A stretch of 14,726 bases of DNA from an uncultured delta proteobacterium (lineage in GTDB: Bacteria; Myxococcota_A; Polyangia; Polyangiales; Polyangiaceae): NCBI GenBank assembly GCA_903893335.1, contig CAITLX010000590.1, positions 1 through 14,726 of the forward strand. The letters are read 5' to 3'. The notes under the pieces were generated by a model, which was not told where the DNA came from, ran no database searches, and saw only the letters and a list, made by a program, of their open reading frames with translations. A program made the translations under genes and the position numbers. Of this stretch, positions 9,101 to 14,726 are shown piece by piece (position 1 is the first letter of the stretch; each line of letters opens with the position of its first letter).

Positions 9101-12100
9101 CGTGGACGACAACTGCGACGGCACCGTCGACGACGGCAACCCGGGCAGCGGCGTGTCGTGCTCGACAGGCAAGCTGGGCGTCTGCGCCGCGGGCACGACG
9201 ACGTGCACCGCCGGACACGCGGCGTGCACGCAGACGACCGCGTCGTCCGCCGAGAAGTGCAACGGGCTCGACGACGACTGCGACGGCACGGTCGACGACG
9301 GCAACCCCGGCTCGGGCGTCGCGTGCGACACGGGCAACCTCGGCATCTGCGCCGCGGGTACGACGACGTGCAGCAGCGGCGCGACCGCTTGCGTGCAGAC
9401 CTCGCAGCCCCGCACCGAGGCGTGCAACGGGGTCGACGACAACTGCAGCGGCGTCGTCGACGAGGGCTGCGCCTGCATCGATGGCGCCCAGCAGAGCTGC
9501 TACAGCGGCGCCGCCGCGACGCGCAACGTGGGCCCGTGCCACGGCGGCACGCAGTCGTGCGTCGGTGGCCAGTGGGCGACCTGCACCGGCGAGGTCGTTC
9601 CTGCGACCGAGAGCTGCAACGGCGCGGACGACGACTGCAACGGCGTCGTCGACAACGGCAACCCGGGCAGCGGCGCGGTGTGCGCGACCGGCAAGCAGGG
9701 CGCCTGCGCGGTGGGCACCACGACGTGCAGCAACGGGAGCCTCGCGTGCACGCAGACGACGCAGGCGAGCGCCGAGACGTGCAACGGCGTGGACGACGAC
9801 TGCAACGGCGCCGTCGACAACGGCAACCCGGGCAGCGGGTCTGCGTGCACGGTGGCGGGCAAGCACGGGCTGTGCGCGGCGGGCGCGACGACCTGCACGT
9901 CGGGCGCGATCGCCTGCGCTCAGACGACCCAGCCGGCGGCAGAGGCGTGCAACGCGCTCGACGACGACTGCGACGGCATCGTGGACAACGGCAACCCCGG
10001 CGGCGGCGCGGCGTGCACCGTGTCGGGCAAGTCGGGCGTGTGCGCGGCGGGCACCACGGCGTGCACCGCCGGAGCGGTCGCCTGCGCGCAGACGACGCAG
10101 CCCGGCACCGAGACGTGCAACGGGCTCGACGACGACTGCAACGGCGTCATCGACAACGGCGACCCAGGCGGCGGGGCGTCGTGCTCGACGGGCAACCTCG
10201 GGGTGTGCGCGGCGGGCGCCACGGCGTGCACCGGCGGGGCGATCGCGTGCGTGCAGACGACGCCGTCCGGCAGCGAGACGTGCAACGGCAAGGACGACGA
10301 CTGCGACGGCACCATCGACAACGGCAACCCAGGCGGAGGCGTCGCGTGCTCGACCGGGCGGCCGGGCATCTGCTCGCCGGGCGTCACCGCGTGCTCGGCG
10401 GGCGGCATCATCTGCAACCAGACGTCGCCGGCGGCCGCCGAGACCTGCAACGGCGTGGACGACGACTGCAATGGTGTGGTGGACAACGGCAACCCGCAGG
10501 GTGGCCAGGCGTGCTCCACCGGCAAGCTCGGCCTGTGCGGCGCGGGCACGAGCGCTTGCACCGGCGGCAGCGTCGTGTGCAACCAGAACGTCCAGTCGGT
10601 GGCCGAGACGTGCAACGGCGAGGACGACGACTGCAACGGCGTGGTCGACAACGGCAACCCGGGCTCGGGCGCCGCCTGCCAGACGGGCAACGTCGGCATC
10701 TGCGCGGCGGGGCTCACGACGTGCCGGGCGGGCGCGACGGCCTGCGTGCAGACGGCCTCGCCGACCAGCGAGGTGTGCAACGGAGCCGACGACGACTGCA
10801 ACGGCGCGGTCGACGACGGCAACCCGGGGGGCGGCGCGACCTGCTCGACGGGCAAGCAAGGCGTCTGCGGGGCGGGCGTCACCGTGTGCAGCGCGGGCGC
10901 GATCGCCTGCACGCAGTCGGTCGCCGCGTCGGCCGAGGTGTGCAACGGCCTCGACGACGACTGCAACGGTGTGGTCGACAACGGCAACCCCGGCGCCGGC
11001 GCGTCGTGCAACTCGGGCCGGCCGGGCGCCTGCGCGGCAGGCACCACGGTGTGCAGTCAGGGCGCCGTGTCGTGCGTGGCCGACTCGAACGGCTCGGTCG
11101 AGGTCTGCAATGGCCTCGACGACGACTGCGACGGCACCGTGGACGACGGCAACCCCGGCGGCGGGGTGACCTGCCAGACGGGCAACCTCGGGGTCTGCGC
11201 GGCGGGCGCGACGGCGTGCCAGAACGGCGTCATTGCCTGCGTGGCGAACACGCTGGCGTCGGCCGAGGTCTGCAACGGCAAGGACGACAACTGCAACGGG
11301 TCGATCGACGAAGGAGACCCGGGTGGCGGGGTGGCCTGCGACACGGGCAGCCTCGGAGCGTGCAAGGTCGGCACCTCGACCTGCTTCGGCGGCGCGCCGT
11401 ATTGCCTCCATTCGACCGGCGCGACCGCCGAGCTGTGCAACGGCGTGGACGACGACTGCGACGGCGCGATCGACAACGGCAACCCCGAGACGGGCAACGC
11501 GTGCAGCACGGGGCTGCTCGGCGTGTGCGGCGCGGGCCTCACGTACTGCTCGAGCGGCACGGTGGGCTGCCGACAGTCGGTGCAATCGTCCACCGAGCAG
11601 TGCAACGGCGTGGACGACAACTGCAACGGCAACGTCGACGAGGGCTGCGGCTGCGTCAACGGGGCGACGCAGCCCTGCTACACGGGCGCGACCGGCACCA
11701 AGAACGTGGGCCTCTGCCACGGGGGCACGCAGACGTGCGCCGGCGGGCAGTGGGGCGCGTGCGCCGGCGAGCTCGTCCCCACGGCCGAGACGTGCAACGG
11801 CGCGGACGACGACTGCGACGGCACGCGCGACGACGGTAACCCGGGCGGCGGCGTGGCCTGCTCGAGCGGCAAGCAGGGTGCGTGCTCGGCCGGCATCACC
11901 GAGTGCAACAGCAGCGGGTCCATCGTCTGCAACCAGACCAACCAGCCGGGCACCGAGGTGTGCGACGGCGTGGACAACGATTGCAACGGGTTGACCGACG
12001 ACGGCAACCCCGGTGGCGGCTTCTCGTGCAACACCGGGCGGTTCGGCGTGTGCTCCGTCGGGACGACGAGCTGCGCGTCGGGCGCCTTGCAGTGCACGCC

Positions 12101-13088
12101 GTCGATGCAGGCGTCGGCGGAGACCTGCGACGGGTACGACAACGACTGCGACGGCGTCGTGGACGACGGCAACCCGGGCGGCGGCATCGCCTGCAACACG
12201 GGTAACCCGGGCGTGTGCGCCTCGGGCGTCACCGCGTGCCTCGCGGGCGTGCCGTCGTGTGCGCAGCTCGCGCTGCCGACCTCGGAGTCGTGCGACGGGC
12301 TCGACAACGACTGCAACGGAGCGGTGGACGACGGCAACCCGGGGGCCGGCGCCTCGTGCCGGACGGGCAAGTCGGGCGTGTGCTCGGCCGGGACGACGGT
12401 GTGCAGCGGAGGCGGGATCTCGTGCCACCAGACCACGCAGCCATCGAGCGAGACCTGCAACGGGCTCGACGACAACTGCGACGGGACCGCGGACAACGGC
12501 AACCCCGGCGGGGGAGCGCTCTGCTCGACGGGCAAGCTCGGCGTGTGCGCGAGCGGCGTCACGGCGTGCACCTCGGGCGCGCTCGTCTGCAACCAGAGCG
12601 TGGCGTCGAGCGCCGAGGTCTGCGACGGGCTCGACAACAACTGCGACGGCGACGTCGACATCGGCGCGACCATCACCGACGGCATGCCCAACGCGTGCTC
12701 GGGCGCGGCGAACAAGGTCTACAACGTCGCCCCGGGCGCGAGCGCGGACGTCACGGGCTACGTGGATCCGAGCGGCGACGACTTCTTCCAGGTGAACTTC
12801 TCCAGCCCCGGGTCGGCCGGCGCCTACTACCACCCGAAGATCGACCTGATGGCCAACCCGAGCGGTCAGTTCCTGATCTCGGCCTCGGCGACGTGCGGCG
12901 CGGCCGCCGAGTGCGGCACCACGCTCACGACGCTCGAGAAGCTCTACTCGGCGAACCCGAACGCGTGCGTGACGTACACGAACTGCACCGACGACGTGGC
13001 GCGCGCGACGACCTGGATCGTGCGCGTCACGCGCAAGACCTACCCGACGAACTGCTCGGCCTACACCGTGCGCCTGTCGAACCTCTGA
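6165..13088 (+). CDS. Giant MopE-like Cys/Asp tandem-repeat lipoprotein (2307 residues)
   Basis: A signal peptide (residues 1-24) ends in LASGC, so Cys25 is the likely lipidated residue. Residues 30-115 form a very acidic Asp/Ala/Glu linker. From residue 118 to about 2165 there are 37 tandem modules opening E-x-C-(N/D)-G-x-D-(D/N)-(D/N)-C-(D/N/S)-G, except module 1 (CDS) and module 4 (CTG). This matches the 'putative metal-binding motif' family named after Methylococcus MopE. The loop DDDCDGTVD fits the DxDxDGxxD calcium-loop pattern, so Ca or another metal is plausible. Each class A module (55-56 residues) has six Cys and each class B (64-65 residues) has eight, for about 230 in total. All counts are even, which suggests disulfide-stapled beads. 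Residues 2165-2307 form a non-repetitive tail with GDDFFQVNF, SGQFLISASATCG and YTVRLSNL, which looks like a beta-sandwich, perhaps PPC-like. The protein is probably a long extracellular, membrane-anchored fibre. Its function, whether adhesion, metal sequestration or structure, is not known. Confidence 0.92.
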   Translation: MRQNVAFLLATLVVWSGAACLASGCGSDDVNTPLHDGGQGGSDVVEEASDDDADAGRDAADEDVSAEVSDDAADDAADVSTDGDEVEADAADEPDAGEDALLDGGADADGPSGCTTTELCNGVDDDCDSQIDEGCACKQGDTLECYSGVDGTQGVGACHVGTRTCDLQGAYGACLGDATPTAETCNGVDDDCNGTTDDGLGSTTCGKGVCTVTTANCQGGASQACVAGAGSTEACNGVDDDCNGQVDEGCSCLDGAQQSCYSAATATRGVGPCHAGTQTCAGGLWGGCTGEVVPAGEVCTGSDDDCNGLVDEANPGGGQSCTTAKPGICAPGTTACVSGAVACLANVAAQTELCNGKDDDCNGTVDDANPGSGLACVTGKSGVCAAGTTTCSGGSLGCAQTTQASGETCNGKDDDCDGTVDNGNPGGGQACQTGNVGVCAPGVTVCSGGAVSCSQTVRASAETCNGKDDDCDGTVDNGSPGAGVTCLTGKPGVCSPGTTACASGALACVQATASSDETCNGQDDDCDGVVDNGDPGAGQACNTGKPGVCEAGITACTGGATTCTQTSQPGTETCNGIDDNCSGQIDEGCSCIDGAQQACYGASASTRDVGLCHAGTQVCAAGQWGACNGAVLPATEACNGKDDDCDGAVDNGNPGGAVACATGKLGVCAAGTTACASGAVVCVQTVQTGAETCNGKDDDCDGVVDNGNPGSGVACSTGKQGVCAAGTTTCSGGALACSQTTVGSTETCNGKDDDCDGVVDNGDPGGGSTCATGKQGVCALGTTVCASGAVACTQTTQPSTETCNGLDDDCNGTVDNGNPGSGQVCATGKSGVCAAGTTTCSGGALACTQTTQPSTEACNGLDDDCNGAVDNGSPGAGQSCSTGKPGTCAAGTTACTAGATVCVQLSQPGTETCNGVDDNCNGVVDEGCSCVNGTQQSCYGGVLATRGVGPCHGGTQTCASGQWGSCVGEVVPAAETCNGVDDNCDGTVDDGNPGSGVSCSTGKLGVCAAGTTTCTAGHAACTQTTASSAEKCNGLDDDCDGTVDDGNPGSGVACDTGNLGICAAGTTTCSSGATACVQTSQPRTEACNGVDDNCSGVVDEGCACIDGAQQSCYSGAAATRNVGPCHGGTQSCVGGQWATCTGEVVPATESCNGADDDCNGVVDNGNPGSGAVCATGKQGACAVGTTTCSNGSLACTQTTQASAETCNGVDDDCNGAVDNGNPGSGSACTVAGKHGLCAAGATTCTSGAIACAQTTQPAAEACNALDDDCDGIVDNGNPGGGAACTVSGKSGVCAAGTTACTAGAVACAQTTQPGTETCNGLDDDCNGVIDNGDPGGGASCSTGNLGVCAAGATACTGGAIACVQTTPSGSETCNGKDDDCDGTIDNGNPGGGVACSTGRPGICSPGVTACSAGGIICNQTSPAAAETCNGVDDDCNGVVDNGNPQGGQACSTGKLGLCGAGTSACTGGSVVCNQNVQSVAETCNGEDDDCNGVVDNGNPGSGAACQTGNVGICAAGLTTCRAGATACVQTASPTSEVCNGADDDCNGAVDDGNPGGGATCSTGKQGVCGAGVTVCSAGAIACTQSVAASAEVCNGLDDDCNGVVDNGNPGAGASCNSGRPGACAAGTTVCSQGAVSCVADSNGSVEVCNGLDDDCDGTVDDGNPGGGVTCQTGNLGVCAAGATACQNGVIACVANTLASAEVCNGKDDNCNGSIDEGDPGGGVACDTGSLGACKVGTSTCFGGAPYCLHSTGATAELCNGVDDDCDGAIDNGNPETGNACSTGLLGVCGAGLTYCSSGTVGCRQSVQSSTEQCNGVDDNCNGNVDEGCGCVNGATQPCYTGATGTKNVGLCHGGTQTCAGGQWGACAGELVPTAETCNGADDDCDGTRDDGNPGGGVACSSGKQGACSAGITECNSSGSIVCNQTNQPGTEVCDGVDNDCNGLTDDGNPGGGFSCNTGRFGVCSVGTTSCASGALQCTPSMQASAETCDGYDNDCDGVVDDGNPGGGIACNTGNPGVCASGVTACLAGVPSCAQLALPTSESCDGLDNDCNGAVDDGNPGAGASCRTGKSGVCSAGTTVCSGGGISCHQTTQPSSETCNGLDDNCDGTADNGNPGGGALCSTGKLGVCASGVTACTSGALVCNQSVASSAEVCDGLDNNCDGDVDIGATITDGMPNACSGAANKVYNVAPGASADVTGYVDPSGDDFFQVNFSSPGSAGAYYHPKIDLMANPSGQFLISASATCGAAAECGTTLTTLEKLYSANPNACVTYTNCTDDVARATTWIVRVTRKTYPTNCSAYTVRLSNL
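6516..12665 (+). repeat. In-frame tandem array of 37 MopE-like modules, about 6.15 kb
   Basis: Module starts (first base of the Glu codon) are 6516, 6711, 6861, 7053, 7218, 7383, 7548, 7713, 7878, 8070, 8235, 8400, 8565, 8730, 8895, 9087, 9252, 9417, 9609, 9774, 9942, 10110, 10275, 10440, 10605, 10770, 10935, 11100, 11265, 11430, 11595, 11787, 11955, 12120, 12285, 12450 and 12615. Class A (29 modules, 165 bp, three of 168 bp) reads DNGNPGGG, then TGKxGVCAAGTTxC, then CxQTxQ. Class B (modules 1, 3, 9, 15, 18, 31; 192 bp, the first 195) reads DEGCSCxDGxQQSCY, then VGPCHGGTQTC, then GQWGxCxGEVVP. Module 2 (150 bp) is aberrant and module 37 is cut short by the C-terminal domain. Confidence 0.95.
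6861..8894 (+). repeat. Two consecutive higher-order repeat units (one B plus five A modules), 1017 bp each
   Basis: Unit 1 is 6861-7877 and unit 2 is 7878-8894. Each is one 192-bp B module plus five 165-bp A modules, so the period is exactly 1017 bp. The next B module starts at 8895, but its run holds only two A modules before another B at 9417. The last A of each unit (7713 and 8730) shares PGAG, TGKPG, then GATxCxQxSQPGT, which suggests that whole blocks were duplicated. Confidence 0.8.
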
Positions 13089-13119
13089 CGAGGCGCGCGC
13101 AGGGCGAGGGCGCGCCTCG
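13089..13119 (+). terminator. GC-rich hairpin directly after the giant repeat gene
   Basis: CGAGGCGCGC (13089-13098) pairs perfectly with GCGCGCCTCG (13110-13119) around an 11-base loop, starting on the base after the TGA. It is positioned as a terminator but lacks a U-tract, so it may instead stabilise the 3' end or depend on another factor. Confidence 0.5.
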
Positions 13120-13154
13120 CGCGGCGGCGAGGCGCCGCTCGGGGCGAAGATGGG

Positions 13155-13160
13155 CTATAG
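13155..13160 (+). promoter_or_regulatory. Candidate -10 element for the DUF4442 gene
   Basis: CTATAG (TATAGG if shifted by one base) is the only AT-rich hexamer in the 81-bp gap. It sits ten bases before the GTG start, so initiation would fall at or next to the start codon. No recognisable -35 box is present. Confidence 0.3.
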
Positions 13161-13169
13161 GCCCTCGCC

Positions 13170-13661
13170 GTGAACCCCGACAACGCCCTCTCGCGCGCCA
13201 TGCGCCCCTTCGCCAGGCTGCCCGCTCCCCTGCGGGCGCGCGCGCTCACGCTCGTGTTCGGCAGGGTGGTGCCGTTCGTCGGCACGGCCGGCCTCAAGTA
13301 CGAGGAGGTCTCGACCGAGCGGGTGGTCGTCTCGCTCGCGAATCGCCGCCGCGTGCAGAACCACATCCACGGCGTGCACGCCGCGGCCATGGCGCTGCTC
13401 GCCGAGACGGCGACCGGGTTCGTGGTCGGGCTCAACTTGCAAGACGACAAGGTCCCGCTCATCAAGAGCCTGCACGTGGACTACAAGCGCCGGGCGCAGG
13501 GGAGCCTCCGCGCCGTCGCGACGCTCGACGTCGAGCAGCGCGAGCGCCTCGCGCGCGAGCCCAAGGGGGAGGTGCTCGTGCCCATCGTCGTCACCGACGA
13601 GTCGGGCGAGTCGCCGATCGTCTGCCAGATGGTGTGGGCCTGGGTGACGAAGAAGGCGTGA
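13170..13661 (+). CDS. DUF4442 hotdog-fold protein (PaaI/thioesterase-like)
   Basis: The protein has 163 residues starting at GTG 13170; no Shine-Dalgarno sequence precedes it. The central stretch RRRVQNHIHGVHAAAMALL, followed by AETATGF, matches the hotdog-helix region of DUF4442 and PaaI-like proteins, and the spacing of the later strands (SLHVDYKRRAQG, VCQMVWAWV) agrees. The length is typical for a single hotdog domain. Members are thought to act on acyl-CoA or similar thioesters, but DUF4442 proteins mostly lack assigned substrates. The gene follows the giant repeat gene on the same strand after a hairpin, so it is probably its own unit. It converges on the GH1 gene with a 57-bp gap. Confidence 0.85.
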   Translation: MNPDNALSRAMRPFARLPAPLRARALTLVFGRVVPFVGTAGLKYEEVSTERVVVSLANRRRVQNHIHGVHAAAMALLAETATGFVVGLNLQDDKVPLIKSLHVDYKRRAQGSLRAVATLDVEQRERLAREPKGEVLVPIVVTDESGESPIVCQMVWAWVTKKA

Positions 13662-13680
13662 GCCGCGGCTCGGGCCGAGC
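13660..13680. other. Overlapping short palindromes between convergent genes
   Basis: GAGCCGCGGCTC (13660-13671) is a perfect 12-bp palindrome that overlaps GCTCGG/CCGAGC (13668-13680, one-base spacer). They cover the DUF4442 stop and the convergent junction. No T-run is present, so a terminator role is only possible. Confidence 0.3.
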
Positions 13681-13683
13681 GCG

Positions 13684-13749
13684 TCAGCGGTCGGGCTCGG
13701 GGTAACGCTCGGCGCGGCTCAGCGGTCGGGCTCGGGGTAACGCTCGGCG
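13684..13749. repeat. 31-bp tandem duplication over the 3' end of the GH1 gene
   Basis: The 31 bases at 13684-13714 are repeated without change at 13719-13749, a 35-bp period. The right copy encodes the last nine residues and stop of the GH1 protein (AERYPEPDR, stop). The left copy lies past the stop and carries the same codons and stop again, shifted out of frame by the 35-bp offset. Confidence 0.9.
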
Positions 13750-14726
13750 AGGTCGTCGGGCACGCCGTGCGCCTCGGCGATCGCGCGGAAGGTCGCGACC
13801 CCCTTGCGCGGCCGGCGCTCGCGCGTCGGGTCGGTCGGCTCGACCGCGAAGAGGCCGCCGCGCCAGCGCCCCATGCCGTGGTTCCACTCGTAGTTGTCCA
13901 TGAGCGTCCAGTAGAAGTAGCCGCGCACGTCGGCGCCGTCGCGGATGGCGCGCGAGAGCCAGGTGAGGTTACGCACGAGGTACTCGGGGACGGTGCCGTC
14001 GTCGTTCGGGTCGGCGGTGCCGTTCTCGGTGACGATCTCGGGCAACCCGAGCCCCTTCACGATCATGGCCGTCTCGTACATGCCGCGCGCGTGATCGAAC
14101 TCCTGCTTCATGCCGAGCGCGTCGAAGGTCGAGAGGGGCGACAGCGCCGGCAGGAGCGGCTCGGCCAGCCCCTTGACGATGACGCGCGCGTACTGGTTGA
14201 CCCCCATCCAGTCCATGCGCCCCGCGAGGTCGTCGCGGTGCACGGGGTGGCCGTCGAGGTTCGCGTCGAGGTCTCCCTTCGCGACGCCATTCAGGTAGAC
14301 CATGTCGTAGAGGTAGAAGCCGTTCTTGGCGCCCTCGACGTCGAGAGGGTTCGACGGGTCCGCGGGCTCGAAGGGGGCGATGGGGAAGACGACGCCGACC
14401 TCGGCGCTCTTGCCGTCGCCGTCTGCATCGACTGCGTCGTTCGCGTGCACCGCGTCGTACATGCGCGCGTGCGCCTCGATGAGCGCGACGATCACCGTCT
14501 TCAGCTCGGCGAAGCGCAGCGAGACCGCGGGCGGGTTCGACCGGTCGGCGGTCGGCAGGAGGTAGCCCGGCAGCGCGACCGCGAAGGGCTCGTTGAGCGT
14601 CGCCCAGAGATCGACCTCGGCGCCGAACTCCCTCGCGCAGAAGCCGGCGTACTTCGCGATCTCGCGCACGGTGCGCTCGCGATCGACCCACCCGCGCGGC
14701 GAGCAGTGGTCGAGGTCCACGTGGCA
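13719..14726 (-). CDS. Glycoside hydrolase family 1 (beta-glucosidase type), N-terminal part outside window
   Basis: About 335 codons are visible; the frame stays open to the right edge (residues Cys-His precede VDLDHCSPRGW), so the start is beyond it. GH1 enzymes usually have about 450 residues, so roughly the first quarter is missing. The acid/base motif TLNEP has its Glu codon at 14589-14591. The nucleophile motif VTENG has its Glu codon at 14025-14027. The late GH1 signature YFYWTLMDNYEWNHGMG and GGLFAVEP is present. Both catalytic glutamates are intact, so a retaining beta-glycosidase is expected; sugar specificity is not readable. An insert with DADGDGKSAE looks like a calcium-binding loop. 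No signal peptide can be judged, since the N terminus is absent. Confidence 0.93.
   Translation of the reverse strand, partial: CHVDLDHCSPRGWVDRERTVREIAKYAGFCAREFGAEVDLWATLNEPFAVALPGYLLPTADRSNPPAVSLRFAELKTVIVALIEAHARMYDAVHANDAVDADGDGKSAEVGVVFPIAPFEPADPSNPLDVEGAKNGFYLYDMVYLNGVAKGDLDANLDGHPVHRDDLAGRMDWMGVNQYARVIVKGLAEPLLPALSPLSTFDALGMKQEFDHARGMYETAMIVKGLGLPEIVTENGTADPNDDGTVPEYLVRNLTWLSRAIRDGADVRGYFYWTLMDNYEWNHGMGRWRGGLFAVEPTDPTRERRPRKGVATFRAIAEAHGVPDDLAERYPEPDR

Noticed and set aside
7921..11839. Long open frames in the other two plus-strand registers of the array (1082 and 1177 codons)
   Set aside because: They are Arg-rich low-complexity shadows of the same repeats with no recognisable domain or ribosome site.
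6516..12665. CRISPR array or non-coding satellite
   Set aside because: The periods (165/192 bp) are multiples of three, differences are mostly silent or conservative, and there are no short identical repeats with unique spacers.
6186..12833. A 2215-codon open frame on the minus strand opposite the giant repeat gene
   Set aside because: It mirrors a GC-biased repetitive gene whose repeated codons lack TCA, TTA and CTA in that register. The translation is Arg/Ala/Val-rich with no domain, and the plus-strand protein has clear motifs.

Overview
This is very GC-rich DNA with dense genes and strong G/C bias at third codon positions. It looks like the chromosome of a myxobacterium-type organism (Myxococcota, perhaps Polyangiales). 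The grounds are a giant secreted lipoprotein built from MopE-like Cys/Asp repeats, a second lipoprotein with a D/A/P-rich linker after the signal peptide, and a NapC/NirT-type multiheme cytochrome beside a b-type cytochrome. The taxon is inferred from gene content, not from a marker gene. I saw no rRNA, tRNA, CRISPR array, insertion sequence or phage gene.

Layout. (1) Positions 1-2144, plus strand: the end of a membrane b-type cytochrome, then a 518-residue inner-membrane cytochrome c with eight heme-binding motifs. Together they look like a quinol-oxidising electron-transfer module. A strong hairpin that pairs fully only as plus-strand RNA follows at 2150-2182. (2) Positions 2238-4243, minus strand: a radical SAM/SPASM enzyme (4243-3074) and then a YceI-like lipoprotein (2945-2238). 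This pair converges on the cytochrome genes. (3) Positions 4517-5959, minus strand: a 480-residue lipoprotein with a DUF7305-like region and a Cys-rich tail. (4) Positions 6165-13088, plus strand: a 2307-residue lipoprotein divergent from (3), with 37 tandem CNGxDDDC(D/N)G modules. (5) Positions 13170-13661, plus strand: a small hotdog-fold DUF4442 protein. (6) Positions 13719 to the right edge, minus strand: the C-terminal three quarters of a GH1 beta-glucosidase-type enzyme. A short tandem duplication copies the last codons of this gene past its stop.

The most striking object is the repeat protein. Its modules fall into two classes: a 55-residue, six-Cys class A and a 64-residue, eight-Cys class B. 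Part of the array is a higher-order repeat, B followed by five A, with a period of exactly 1017 bp. The modules carry a DxDxDGxxD-like loop and about 230 cysteines in all, which suggests a rigid, disulfide-rich, metal-binding surface fibre. The neighbouring divergent lipoprotein could be a partner at the cell surface, but only position and shared architecture support that. The cytochrome module resembles ImcH-type inner-membrane cytochromes in size and plan, judged from memory. The genes in this window do not form one obvious pathway.
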